Shown here: one piece after another, positions 17,252-27,121 of the stretch
How the letters are laid out: the number at the start of each line of letters is the position of its first letter
Numbering within the stretch: the stretch's first letter is position 1
Translations under genes and position numbers: made by a program
Notes under the pieces: generated by a model
The model's database searches: none
Seen by the model: only the letters and a program-made list of their open reading frames with translations
What the model was told of the DNA's origin: nothing
Source: Polaromonas eurypsychrophila
GTDB lineage: Bacteria; Pseudomonadota; Gammaproteobacteria; Burkholderiales; Burkholderiaceae_C
Assembly: GCF_014641715.1 (NCBI RefSeq)
Contig: NZ_BMIG01000003.1
Span: 62,001-126,000, forward strand
DNA: 64,000 nt
Direction: 5' to 3'

Positions 17252-18313
17252 TTACACCGGCGCACGCAGCGGCAGGTTGACCAGCAGGTTCTGCGGCTTG
17301 AGCCTGAGCACCCGGTCGGCATTCATCATCAGGCCGAGGTAAACCGGCTTGCCGGCCACGTCGGCGCGCATTTCCTGCGGCTGCTCAAAGTCCAGCCGGA
17401 ACAGGCTGAGCAGGCGCTGCATGCGTTCGGCCTCCACCTCGCGGCCTTCGTACAAATCATTGAGCAGCGCGGTCGCATCGATGTCCAGGCCCACATGCCA
17501 GCGCCAGGCCTCGTCATCAACTTTTTGCAGTGGCCGGATGGTCACAGCTACGCCAAGGAAATGCTGCACCCATTTCTCGAGCACACGCGCCAGTGCTTTC
17601 AGACCGGAGCGCGCGCGTGTCATGGTCAACACCAGGCCGTGGCTCAGGTCGTTGTTGATTTCGTGCGTCAGATCCAGCAGGAAGCTGTGCCGCTCGCTGG
17701 CGGGCCAATAATCGGGGGCATTGCTGTCTGACAGTACCTGCATCTCGATGCTGCGCAGCGGGGCCTTGGCTTCCGCCAGGAAACGCCCGAAGTCGCCGAG
17801 TCCGCCGTGGTCATTCAGCATGTCGAGCCGGTCGCGGTCGCCGGCCAGCACCTGCCCGTCCTCGGTCGAGATGCGCTGCGGGCGAAACAACATCTCGGCG
17901 GCGCGCACTTCATACGCATCAGTCACATCGTCGAGCAGGTTGCGGACGATGGCCTGCGCGAGCAGGTCAATGAACAGCGGCGGGATGCTGATGCTGCCGC
18001 TGCGGAACAGGCCCAGGTAATAGGCCTCCAGCGTGCCGGCGTCCAGCAGCCCGTCGCGAAAGCGCAGGAACAGGCCGTAACTCTCGCGTGCGTCAGCGTC
18101 CTGCAGGGCCAGAAGTTGATCCTCGCTCACAGAGCGCACCGGCGTGGCCTGCAGGTCAGCGTGCAGCGCCTGCTCGGCCGCACAGGACTCGGGCAGCAGC
18201 GCCAGCTCGGGACGGCCCAGGAACAGGCGCAGGTAATCGTCGGTGGGCGGCAGCCAGCCGCGCGGGTTGCGCTGGAGCCGGCTGAAACCGCTGGAAGGCC
18301 AGAAATCTTGCAT
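17252..18313 (-). CDS. Conserved hypothetical protein (DUF6352-like)
   Basis: A 353-aa soluble protein starting MQDFWPSSGF at 18313. The frame is open to 18487, but the N-terminal extension looks noncoding. The motif RGWLPPTDDYLRLFLGRPEL near residue 17 is the signature I remember for a betaproteobacterial family labelled DUF6352. There is no signal peptide, membrane segment or catalytic motif I can name. It lies 5 bp upstream of the aldo/keto reductase gene on the same strand. The DUF number is from memory and should be treated as provisional. Confidence 0.75.
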   Translation of the reverse strand: MQDFWPSSGFSRLQRNPRGWLPPTDDYLRLFLGRPELALLPESCAAEQALHADLQATPVRSVSEDQLLALQDADARESYGLFLRFRDGLLDAGTLEAYYLGLFRSGSISIPPLFIDLLAQAIVRNLLDDVTDAYEVRAAEMLFRPQRISTEDGQVLAGDRDRLDMLNDHGGLGDFGRFLAEAKAPLRSIEMQVLSDSNAPDYWPASERHSFLLDLTHEINNDLSHGLVLTMTRARSGLKALARVLEKWVQHFLGVAVTIRPLQKVDDEAWRWHVGLDIDATALLNDLYEGREVEAERMQRLLSLFRLDFEQPQEMRADVAGKPVYLGLMMNADRVLRLKPQNLLVNLPLRAPV

Positions 18314-18350
18314 GGTGGCAATCCTCTCATAATCACTGAGTGTTGTTAAT

Positions 18351-18400
18351 CTGCTATATTTTTTATAGCTGCTTGCTCTTTCTGCGTATGGGCTAAAGCC
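18351..18400 (+). repeat. Dispersed short repeat, family A, copy 3
   Basis: CTGCTATATTTTTTATAGCT, then GCTTGCTC and GTATGGGCTAAAGCC. It lies just upstream of the start of the DUF6352-like gene, so it could affect that gene's promoter region. Confidence 0.7.
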
Positions 18401-18533
18401 AGATTTGATGCACAAAACCTGGCAAAACGGCTTCCAGGGAAAATCAACCCTTGGCCAATGTTTTTCGCTTTGCGTACAGTGAGTCATCCACGAGTTGATT
18501 CACGCGCTACGGCGCGACTGACGGAGACATGCC

Positions 18534-19058
18534 ATGTACCCAGCCCTGAACCTGAGCCGCCATTTTTACGCAGCCAGCGCCGTGCTGCTCGTCAGCCTGT
18601 GCGCGGGCACGCTGCAGTCCGCCCACGCGCAGTTTCCGACGGTCACCACGCGCACCGAGATCTGGAGCGGCAACGGTCAGCCCAGGGATCGCGAGACCGA
18701 GCGCCTGCAGTGGGAGCAGTGGCAACTGCAGCGCGAGCAGCAACGCCGCCAGCTTGAGCTGACGCGGCAGCAGGACGCGCAGTTGAGCCAAAGCCAGGAG
18801 TCGCTGGGCCAGCGCGCCCTGCGTGAGCAGGCGCAGCGTAACGGCACCTGGGTGCCCGCGCCGCCCGGACTCAGCGACCAGGAGCGCGTCTGGCGCGACC
18901 AGCAGCAGATGCAGCGCGAGGTATGGCGCCAGCAACGCGAGCAGACCCGCCAGGACGACCAGCGGATACGCCAGGAGAGCGAATCACCGGGCCAGCGCGC
19001 GCTGCGCGAGCAGGCCCAGAACCGGCGCGAGCAGGGCCGCATGGCGACGCCCCGCTAG
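18534..19058 (+). CDS. Secreted Gln/Arg-rich repeat protein, hypothetical
   Basis: A 174-aa protein with a Sec signal peptide (hydrophobic segment about 12-28, cleavage expected after AHA near 32). The mature part is rich in Gln, Arg and Glu and likely forms long helices or a coiled coil. The phrase ESxGQRALREQAQ occurs twice (about 89-101 and 150-162), each in a longer diverged repeat of ~60 residues. No known domain is recognised. It is probably periplasmic. The gene converges on the LysR gene with 8 bp between the stops. Confidence 0.7.
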   Translation: MYPALNLSRHFYAASAVLLVSLCAGTLQSAHAQFPTVTTRTEIWSGNGQPRDRETERLQWEQWQLQREQQRRQLELTRQQDAQLSQSQESLGQRALREQAQRNGTWVPAPPGLSDQERVWRDQQQMQREVWRQQREQTRQDDQRIRQESESPGQRALREQAQNRREQGRMATPR

Positions 19059-19066
19059 CCAAGCCT

Positions 19067-19978
19067 TCATGCGGCAGGCGCGGCGCTTCGGTATAGCAGG
19101 GCTTCTTCTTCCAGCCAAGCGCGAAACAGCGTGAGAGCCGTGTTGTCCGACTTCTGATCGGGGTAGATGAAGTAATAACGCCGGTCGCTGACAAATACAT
19201 GTTTCACCAGTTCGACCAGCCGCCCCAGCGCCAGGTCGTCCTCGATCAGAAAGCGCGGGATCAACGCCAGCCCCTGACCGTGGATGGCCGCTTCGGTGGT
19301 GATGGAAAACAGCTCCATACGCGCACCGGCCAGGTCGCCCTCCACCGCCATCCCCAGCGAGGCAAACCACTGGCGCCAGGCATAAGGCCGGGTGCTCATC
19401 TGCAGCAGCGGCAGGCCGGCGAAGTCGGCGGCCTTGAGCGTGCGCTTCGGTCTGACCAGCGCCGGGCTACCGACGGCGACAATGCTTTCGTCCATCAGGA
19501 AGCAGGACTCGGTGCCCGGCCAGCCGGCCTCCACCGCGCAGATCGCCGCATCCAGCGCGGTGTCGGCAAACAAAAAAGGCCGCGTGCGCGACGACAGATG
19601 AACAGTGATGTCAGGATGCAGGCGGTGAAAACGCGCCAACCGCGGTACCAGCCAGCGGGCCGCAAAGGTCGGCAGCACGCCGAGTTCCAGCGCGCCACCC
19701 GCGCCGCCGCGCGCCATCATGTCGAGTGTGTCGCGCTCCACATCGTCGAGCCGCGAGCGCACATTGCGCGCATAACTGGCCCCGGCCTCAGTCAGCAACA
19801 CGCCGCGTTTGGTACGCCGGAACAGCTTGACGCTGAGGAAGTCTTCGAGCCCGGCAATCTGCCGGCAGACCGCACTTTGCGTGAGCGAATGCTCCTCAGC
19901 GGCCTGGGTGAAACTCTGGTGACGTGCGGCGGACTCGAACAAGGCCAGCGCCGTGGTGGAAGGAATGTTGCGCCGCAT
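19067..19978 (-). CDS. gcdR: LysR-type regulator, GcdR-like, divergent from gcdH
   Basis: A 303-aa LysR protein of the GcvA subgroup. The N-terminal winged helix-turn-helix includes SFTQAAEEHSLTQSAVCRQI (about 23-42), followed by the linker helix and an effector domain. It is transcribed away from a glutaryl-CoA dehydrogenase gene, an arrangement repeatedly seen for the regulator of glutarate catabolism. An inverted repeat GGCACAG-GT-CTGTGCC lies in the shared promoter region. The effector is presumably glutarate or glutaryl-CoA, by analogy only. Confidence 0.85.
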   Translation of the reverse strand: MRRNIPSTTALALFESAARHQSFTQAAEEHSLTQSAVCRQIAGLEDFLSVKLFRRTKRGVLLTEAGASYARNVRSRLDDVERDTLDMMARGGAGGALELGVLPTFAARWLVPRLARFHRLHPDITVHLSSRTRPFLFADTALDAAICAVEAGWPGTESCFLMDESIVAVGSPALVRPKRTLKAADFAGLPLLQMSTRPYAWRQWFASLGMAVEGDLAGARMELFSITTEAAIHGQGLALIPRFLIEDDLALGRLVELVKHVFVSDRRYYFIYPDQKSDNTALTLFRAWLEEEALLYRSAAPAA

Positions 19979-20014
19979 GTCAGCTCCTGATGACAGGTTT
20001 CAGAGTTCTCTTTA

Positions 20015-20030
20015 GGCACAGGTCTGTGCC
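20015..20030. promoter_or_regulatory. Inverted repeat in the gcdR-gcdH intergenic region
   Basis: GGCACAG-GT-CTGTGCC is a perfect 7-bp inverted repeat with a 2-bp spacer, 36 bp from the gcdR start. Its position fits a LysR binding site that both represses gcdR and activates gcdH. Confidence 0.5.
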
Positions 20031-20149
20031 AAATCATGGTTTGCGCCGGAGGGCGGCGCATCGTATGCTTGAGGACAAGGCCAAATTTTTTGACCGCCTG
20101 AGTTGCGATTTTCGCACACAGAGCATCTTCCCCACCTTTGGAGACCGTC

Positions 20150-21340
<1,191 letters not shown>

Positions 21341-21343
21341 AGT

Positions 21344-21382
21344 CATGAGCCGCCGGGCCGTTCCCAAGGCAAATACCGAAGC
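21344..21382 (+). repeat. 39-bp intercistronic repeat between gcdH and the CoA-transferase gene
   Basis: It begins CATGAGCCGCCGGGCCGTTC and continues CCAAGGCAAATACCGAAGC. A copy differing at two positions lies in inverse orientation at 28637-28675, between livG and livF. Its CGGGCCGT(T)CCCAAGG core also occurs at about 4979. Confidence 0.8.
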
Positions 21383-21403
21383 CGGCAAGGCGAAGGTTAT
21401 CCG

Positions 21404-22615
21404 ATGAGCGCTACCGATGTGCGCCCGCCGCCGCTGACCGGTGTGCGGGTGCTGGACCTGTCGCGCGTGCTCGCCGGCCCCTGGGCCGGGCAGTTGCTGG
21501 CCGACTTGGGCGCCGATGTGGTCAAGGTCGAAAAGCCCGGCGCCGGCGACGACACCCGCGCCTGGGGCCCGCCCTACCTGGAGGACGCCTCCGGCCACAA
21601 CACCACGGAAGCGACTTATTTTCTCTGTGCCAACCGCAACAAGCGTTCGGTCGCCATCGACACCGCCACGTCCGAAGGCCAAGCCCAGGTGCGCGCGCTG
21701 GCGCAACAGGCTGATGTGCTGCTGGAAAACTTCAAAGTCAGCGGGCTGCAGCGCTACGGCCTGGATTACGCCAGCCTGAAAGAAGCCAACCCGCGCCTGG
21801 TCTATTGCTCGATCACCGGCTTCGGCCAGACCGGTCCCTATGCGGCACGCGCCGGTTATGACTTTTTGATCCAGGGCATGGGCGGGCTCATGAGTGTGAC
21901 CGGCCAGCCCGACGGTGAACCGGGTGCCGGGCCGCAAAAAGTCGGCGTGGCGCTGACCGACATCATGACCGGTCTCTATGCGACGATTGCGGTGCAGGCG
22001 GCGCTGGCCGAACGTGAAAAGTCCGGCCTGGGACAACATATCGACCTGGCGCTGCTGGACGTGCAGATTGCCTGCCTGGCCAACCAGGCCTCCAATTATT
22101 TGGCCGGTGGTATGGTGCCGCGCCGCATGGGCAATGCGCACCCGAACATCGTGCCTTACCGGGCCTTTCCCACCGCGGATGGCGACATCATCCTGGCGGT
22201 CGGCAACGACGGTCAGTTCGCCAGATTCTGCACGGTGGCCGGCCACCCGGACTGGTCCAGCGATGAACGATTTTCAAGCAACGCGCAGCGCTTGGCGAAC
22301 CGCGCCGTGCTGGTTCCGCTGCTGCGCCAGGCAACAGTGATGCGCAGCTCTGCCGACTGGATTGCCGCACTGGAAGCGGCGGGTGTACCCTGCGGGCCGA
22401 TCAATCACATCGACCAGGTGTTTGCCGACCCGCAAGTGATCGCTCGCGGCCTGCAGATCACGCTGCCGCACACTCTGGCGGGCAGCGTGCCGCTTGTGGC
22501 GAATCCGATCCGCCTGTCCGGTTCGCCAGTGGCCTACCGGCGCCCGCCGCCGCTGTTGGGCGAACACACGGCCGAGGTGCTGGCGCAGTGGCTGGGCGTG
22601 CAAACCGTCGCCTGA
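21404..22615 (+). CDS. CaiB/BaiF CoA-transferase, probable succinyl-CoA:glutarate CoA-transferase
   Basis: A 403-aa class III CoA-transferase. The N-terminal motif LSRVLAGPWAGQLLADLGAD (about 19-38) and the catalytic Asp in GYDFLIQGMGG (Asp153) are present, as is the C-terminal GQHIDLALLD segment. Pairing with gcdH and a divergent LysR gene is the usual organisation for glutarate activation to glutaryl-CoA, so that role is assigned from context. The 63-bp gap to gcdH holds the 39-bp repeat. The gene converges with the nicotinate dehydrogenase large subunit. Confidence 0.88.
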   Translation: MSATDVRPPPLTGVRVLDLSRVLAGPWAGQLLADLGADVVKVEKPGAGDDTRAWGPPYLEDASGHNTTEATYFLCANRNKRSVAIDTATSEGQAQVRALAQQADVLLENFKVSGLQRYGLDYASLKEANPRLVYCSITGFGQTGPYAARAGYDFLIQGMGGLMSVTGQPDGEPGAGPQKVGVALTDIMTGLYATIAVQAALAEREKSGLGQHIDLALLDVQIACLANQASNYLAGGMVPRRMGNAHPNIVPYRAFPTADGDIILAVGNDGQFARFCTVAGHPDWSSDERFSSNAQRLANRAVLVPLLRQATVMRSSADWIAALEAAGVPCGPINHIDQVFADPQVIARGLQITLPHTLAGSVPLVANPIRLSGSPVAYRRPPPLLGEHTAEVLAQWLGVQTVA

Positions 22616-22644
22616 TCGTCCGAATCACGAAATTGGGATTTTTA

Positions 22645-22700
22645 AGCAAAAAATGCCTCCGGCCCATGACGGGCGGGCGCAAACAGCTATTTATTTGATA
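22645..22700 (-). repeat. Dispersed short repeat, family A, copy 4, providing a stop codon
   Basis: On the minus strand it reads GCTATCAAATAAATAGCTG, TTTGCGCCC and CATGGGCCGGAGGC. The TAA stop of the dehydrogenase large subunit, and its last codons (Ala-Ile-Lys), lie inside it. Confidence 0.75.
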
Positions 22701-25700
22701 GCTTCCTGGCGCAATCGTGACACCACCGCCGGCAGCGCGTCCCAGGCAGCCCGTCCCGGCGCATACCGGCTGCGCATGTAACTCGCCAGCTCGGCGATTT
22801 GTGCATCGCTCAAGCTGTGGCGAAACGCCGGCATGAAACCGACCTGTGCCGACACCGGCTCCCGAATGCCGTCCAGGATCACACGCACCAGATTGTCGGG
22901 CCGTTCGCTGTGCAGCTTGCTGTTGAGCGCCAGCGGCACATTGGCGCCCAGCAGCGTCGGGCCGTCGCCGTCATGGTGGCAGGAGGCGCAGGCGCCGTTG
23001 AACAGGCGCTGACCGGGGCCCGGCAAGGTCATGCTGGTTTTCTGCGCAGCGGCCATCGCCTGCAGCGCGCGCGCCGCGCTTTCGGATTCAGTCAGCGGCG
23101 CGTTGTACGAAGCCAGGTAGGACGCCATGGCACGGATGTCGGCGTCGGGCAAGGCAGCCAGCTCCCTGACCACTGGCGCCATCGGTCCGGCGGCGATGCC
23201 GTGCTGCGGTGAATGGCCGGTGCGCAGGTAGCTGTAAAGCTGGTCGCGGGTCCACGGCACCGGCGCGCGCGACAGCGCGGTCAGCGCAGGCGCCTCCCAG
23301 CCGTCCACCATGGCACCACTCAAATAGGCTTTGCCGCTGCGCTCGGCGCCGAAGGCATTGCGCGGCGTGTGGCAGGCGCCGCAATGGCCTAGGCCATTGA
23401 CCAAGTAGGCGCCCCGGTTCCATTCGACGGTTTGGGTCGGGTCCGGCGGGTAGGGTGCGGCATCATGAAACAGCGCGTTCCACCCTGCCATCAGCGGCCG
23501 CACGCTGAACGGAAAGGCCAGTTGGGTGGCAGGCGGCTCGGAGCGCACTGCCGGCTGCGCCATCAGGTACGCATACAGCGCCGTCAGGTCCTCGTCGCTG
23601 GTTTTGGCAAAGGCCGTGTAGGGAAACGCCGGATACAAATGGTGGCCGTCACGCGAGATACCTTCGCGCATGGCGCGCTGGAAAGCGCTGAAGGACCACA
23701 GGCCAAGGCCGGTCTGGGCATCGGGGGTGATGTTGGTGGTCACTACCTTGCCAAAGGGCGTTTCCATGGCCAGGCCGCCCGCGTTGGGAACACCGCCGGG
23801 TGCGGTGTGGCAGACCACGCAATCGCCCGGAGCGGCGAGTTGACGGCCTCGCTCAATGGTGGCGGCGGTGTAAATCGACGAACCACCGGCCACGACAGGC
23901 GAAAAAACAGGCGCGATGGCCGAGCGCCAACCCAGCAGCGCGGCGGCGATACCGAACACACTGGCCAGCACCGCCCCGCCGCGCACCCAGGTTTTCCGGT
24001 TTCGCGGCCAGACGGCCGTTGCGGGCAATTGGCCGCTGCCGGGTTCAGGGACCGGCTGCAGACGCGCCGGTTCGCTGTCGGGCGCCGGGTTCAGCACCGC
24101 GCGAATCACCTCAGGCGTGAACGGTGGCTGACGGAACCGCACGCCGGTCGCGTCGAAAATCGCATTGGCAATCGCCGCTGTGCCCGGCACCGAAGCCGAC
24201 TCGCCGGCGCCCAAGGGCGGCTCGCCAGGACGCGCCATGGTCACCACCTCGATCACCGGCACATCGCGGAAATTCAGGATGGGGTACGCGCCCCATTCGA
24301 GCGCGGCGACCGTGTTGTTGACCGGGTTCAGCGCCACCTGCTCGGTCAGCGCGCGACTAGTGGTCTGCACCACGTTGCCGTGGATCTGGTGCCGGACGCC
24401 GGCCGGGTTGATCATCATGCCGGCGTCATGGCCGACCACCACGCGCCGGACATGGACCTCGCCTGTCTTGCGATTGACCTCCACATCGGCCACCCAGGCA
24501 GCCCAGGCACCGCCAAAGCCAGGCCACTTGCTGTGCACATACCGCGCATAAGCCACGCCCTGGCCGTGCACGATATCCGAAGTGCCATCGGCATCAGTCG
24601 CCTGTTGCTGCGGCTGCGTGTGTTTCTTCCATAACGCGCGCTCGGCGGTCGCACGGACCAGCTCGGCGGCACGCGGCTCGCTGAGGTAACGCAGGCGGAA
24701 CTCGACCGGATCGACACCGGCCGCGGTCGCGAGTTCGTCAATATAGGACTCGTGCGCAAAGGAGTTAGGCAGGGCAGACACACCGCGCAACCAGGACGCG
24801 CGCAGCATGGGCGCCATGTCGTTGACACTGATGCGCAGGTTGTCGTAGTCGTAGGGCGGCCGCGCGCTGCGGTCGCCCATTTCGAAGGCCTGCGCCACCG
24901 GCTCTATCGTCCGGGTCAGCAGCAGCGCCAGCGTCGGGGAGCCGTTGGAGGGGTAAGAGGTCTGGAAGTCGTAGGCGGCGACCGAGCCGTCCTGATTAAG
25001 ACCGCCACGCACCTGCATCAGCTGCGCCGCACCCTTGGGCTCCCAGGCGTGCTCCTGCTCGCGCGTGAGCTGCACCCGCACCGGCGCATTGACGGCGCGC
25101 GACAGCAGGGCGGCGTCGGCGGCCACATCGTCGGCGCAGTTGCGGCCATAACAGCCGGCCGCTTCCATGCGCACCACGTCAATGGCCATATCGGCCAGGC
25201 CCATCAGGCGCGACAGGTCGGCGCGCAACACATGCGGGTTCTGCGTGCCGGCCCAGACGGTTAGATGAGGTCCCGGCGCTGGGCCGCTCCCAAGGCGGGA
25301 CACGGCCCCCTCATGGGGCAGCGACCCACACAAAGTGGGGGAGCGTGGGGGCGTGGGCCGCTGCGCAGGGCCGCCCCGAGCAAGGCCAGCCCCCTCGGGG
25401 GGCAGCGACCCACACAAAGTGGGGGAGCGTGGGGGCGTGGGCCGCTGCGCAGGGCCGCCCCGAGCAAGGCCAGCCCCCTCGGGGGGCAGCGACCCACACG
25501 AAGTGGGGGAGCGTGGGGGCACTTCTCGCCAGTCGGCCAGCGCACAGGACGGGCCAATGGCGCCGTGCATCTGGTAAGGCCAGACATAGTTGCGCGCCAT
25601 GGCCTGCGCCGCGCCGGCAATCGCCGCGTCCACATCGCCTTCATCGACCAGCCTGCGTTGCGTCGAAGGGTTGGCGCGAATCGCCTGTTCCAGGTCGTCG

Positions 25701-26599
25701 AGCTTCTGCAGGCCGGGCCAGGGTTTCCAGGTCACCTTGAGTTCGCGCAGCGCCTGCTCGGCGAATTCCTCGCGCTCGGCAACGATGCCGACAAAATCGC
25801 GGATCACGACCACGGCGCGTATGCCGGGGATGTGCGCGATCGATGACTCATCCACTGCTTCCAGCGTGTTGCCGATGAAGTCGCCGTGGTCCGCGCCCGC
25901 GTAAGGCGGGCGCACCACGCGGCCGTGCAGCATGCCGGGCACCCGCATGTCATGCACAAAGGTCAGCGCGCCGGTGGCCTTGGCGGGGATATCGACACGT
26001 GGCTGGCTGGTGCCAACGATGCGGTAGTCTTCCGGCGGCTTGAGCGGGGCGTCAGGGGTCAGCATCAAATCGACATGTTGGCCGCTGACCAGCGCGCCAT
26101 AGGCCACGGCGCGGGCATCCTCATCCACCACGCTGACCACCCCATCGCGCACACGCAATGCGGAAAACTCGGCGGCCAGCTGTTGGGCTGCGCGGGCCAG
26201 CAACCAGGCGCGCGCCTGTGCTGCGGCGGCGCGCAGCGGGACGGCATGAATCTGTATCGAAGTGCTGGCAATCGTGGCGCCCTGGTTCGGCACACTGGCC
26301 GTGTCGCCCAGCACCATGTGGACGCTGCCCAGCGCCACGTCGAGCTCTTCAGCCACGATCTGGCCCAGCGCCGTGCGTATGCCGGTGCCCAGGTCCACAT
26401 GACCGTTGAGCGCCGTCACGCTGCCGTCGTCCCAGACCGCAAGCAGGATTTCTGCACCTTCGAGCGGATTGGCCGTGACCAGCGGCGGTTGGCCGGGGGC
26501 AGGTGGCGGGGCCGGCGGCGGTTCACGCGTGATCAGCAGCACACCACCGGCGGCGTGCAAGCCGGCGCGCGTGAGCGGGATGGCGGCGCGCAGTCTCAT
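22691..26599 (-). CDS. Molybdopterin subunit fused to triheme cytochrome c, NicB-like nicotinate dehydrogenase large subunit
   Basis: A 1302-aa fusion. Residues 1-850 are a xanthine-dehydrogenase-family molybdopterin domain beginning with the NicB-like segment TALNGHVDLGTGIRTAL. A hydrophobic segment near 885-900 follows, then a cytochrome region with three CxxCH sites: CVVCH (~927), CGACH (~1072) and CASCH (~1203). Electrons would pass from Mo through the partner's [2Fe-2S] clusters to the hemes and the respiratory chain. In P. putida NicB this enzyme makes 6-hydroxynicotinate. About 86 residues at ~361-446, encoded by 25261-25520, are an in-frame insertion of a repeat element with no counterpart in the family. 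The small-subunit gene overlaps by 4 bp. Other substrates (isoquinoline, aldehydes) are possible, but the neighbours favour nicotinate. Confidence 0.82.
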   Translation of the reverse strand: MRLRAAIPLTRAGLHAAGGVLLITREPPPAPPPAPGQPPLVTANPLEGAEILLAVWDDGSVTALNGHVDLGTGIRTALGQIVAEELDVALGSVHMVLGDTASVPNQGATIASTSIQIHAVPLRAAAAQARAWLLARAAQQLAAEFSALRVRDGVVSVVDEDARAVAYGALVSGQHVDLMLTPDAPLKPPEDYRIVGTSQPRVDIPAKATGALTFVHDMRVPGMLHGRVVRPPYAGADHGDFIGNTLEAVDESSIAHIPGIRAVVVIRDFVGIVAEREEFAEQALRELKVTWKPWPGLQKLDDLEQAIRANPSTQRRLVDEGDVDAAIAGAAQAMARNYVWPYQMHGAIGPSCALADWREVPPRSPTSCGSLPPEGAGLARGGPAQRPTPPRSPTLCGSLPPEGAGLARGGPAQRPTPPRSPTLCGSLPHEGAVSRLGSGPAPGPHLTVWAGTQNPHVLRADLSRLMGLADMAIDVVRMEAAGCYGRNCADDVAADAALLSRAVNAPVRVQLTREQEHAWEPKGAAQLMQVRGGLNQDGSVAAYDFQTSYPSNGSPTLALLLTRTIEPVAQAFEMGDRSARPPYDYDNLRISVNDMAPMLRASWLRGVSALPNSFAHESYIDELATAAGVDPVEFRLRYLSEPRAAELVRATAERALWKKHTQPQQQATDADGTSDIVHGQGVAYARYVHSKWPGFGGAWAAWVADVEVNRKTGEVHVRRVVVGHDAGMMINPAGVRHQIHGNVVQTTSRALTEQVALNPVNNTVAALEWGAYPILNFRDVPVIEVVTMARPGEPPLGAGESASVPGTAAIANAIFDATGVRFRQPPFTPEVIRAVLNPAPDSEPARLQPVPEPGSGQLPATAVWPRNRKTWVRGGAVLASVFGIAAALLGWRSAIAPVFSPVVAGGSSIYTAATIERGRQLAAPGDCVVCHTAPGGVPNAGGLAMETPFGKVVTTNITPDAQTGLGLWSFSAFQRAMREGISRDGHHLYPAFPYTAFAKTSDEDLTALYAYLMAQPAVRSEPPATQLAFPFSVRPLMAGWNALFHDAAPYPPDPTQTVEWNRGAYLVNGLGHCGACHTPRNAFGAERSGKAYLSGAMVDGWEAPALTALSRAPVPWTRDQLYSYLRTGHSPQHGIAAGPMAPVVRELAALPDADIRAMASYLASYNAPLTESESAARALQAMAAAQKTSMTLPGPGQRLFNGACASCHHDGDGPTLLGANVPLALNSKLHSERPDNLVRVILDGIREPVSAQVGFMPAFRHSLSDAQIAELASYMRSRYAPGRAAWDALPAVVSRLRQEAIK
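25261..25520 (-). repeat. 84-bp tandem repeat inserted in frame in the dehydrogenase large-subunit gene
   Basis: Two complete 84-bp units and a partial third can be phased on GCGACCCACAC at 25321, 25405 and 25489; a diverged flank extends left to 25261. On the coding strand each unit gives 28 residues containing PPRSPTLCGSLPPEG and AGLARGGPAQRPT. Each unit carries the GCCCCCCGAGGGGGC hairpin seen in the gene-terminal repeats at 4897 and 49763. Because 84 is a multiple of 3 and no stop is included, the frame survives. Confidence 0.9.
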
Positions 26600-27087
26600 G
26601 ACGAGGCTTCGCTTGCGCTGCGCATTACATGCGCCGCGCGTTTCACGGCCTTGAGGATTTCCAGATGGGTGCCGCAGCGGCAGAGGTTGCCGGACAGCTC
26701 ACGGCGTATCTCCTCGTCCGTCGGATCCGGGTTGCGCGCCAGCAGCGCGGCCGTCATAACAATCATGCCGCTCAGGCAGTAACCGCACTGGGCCGCCTGT
26801 TCGTCGATGAAAGCCTGCTGCACCGGGTGCAGGCGGCCCGCCGAACCCAGCCCTTCGAGGGTGGTGACGGCCCGACCGCCCGCGTGAGCCGCCGGGATCA
26901 CGCAGGACCTCGCCGCCACGCCATCCACCAGCACCGTGCAGGCCCCGCATTCGCCGAGGCCGCAGCCGTACTTGGGGCTGTTCAGGCACAGGTCGTTGCG
27001 CAGCACGGTGAGCAGGCTGGCCTGCACCGAAACAGGCACAGTCTGCTCCACCCCGTTAACGCTGAGGGTGACCACCTGCAAGCTCAT
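26596..27087 (-). CDS. [2Fe-2S] subunit, NicA-like nicotinate dehydrogenase small subunit
   Basis: A 163-aa protein with two iron-sulfur domains: a plant-type cluster with YGCGLGECGACTV (Cys42, 47, 50) and an alpha-helical domain with QCGYCLSGM and CRCG. The frame is open to 27159, but MSLQVVTLSVNG at 27087 is the family start and avoids overlap with the preceding gene. Its stop overlaps the large-subunit start by 4 bp (ATGA). It shuttles electrons from the molybdenum centre to the cytochrome tail. No separate FAD subunit is present, as in NicAB-type enzymes. Confidence 0.9.
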   Translation of the reverse strand: MSLQVVTLSVNGVEQTVPVSVQASLLTVLRNDLCLNSPKYGCGLGECGACTVLVDGVAARSCVIPAAHAGGRAVTTLEGLGSAGRLHPVQQAFIDEQAAQCGYCLSGMIVMTAALLARNPDPTDEEIRRELSGNLCRCGTHLEILKAVKRAAHVMRSASEASS

Positions 27088-27121
27088 GGATGCGCGCGCA
27101 AGCGTGGCCTCAATGCAGGCT

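Noticed and set aside
25261..25520. CRISPR array
   Set aside because: The repeats are 84 bp, directly abutting, GC-rich and without unique spacers; no cas genes are near. It is a tandem repeat in a coding gene.
25261..25520. Frame-disrupting insertion making the dehydrogenase large subunit a pseudogene
   Set aside because: The frame is continuous through the insert and both flanks keep family motifs, so the gene is annotated as intact with an unusual insertion.
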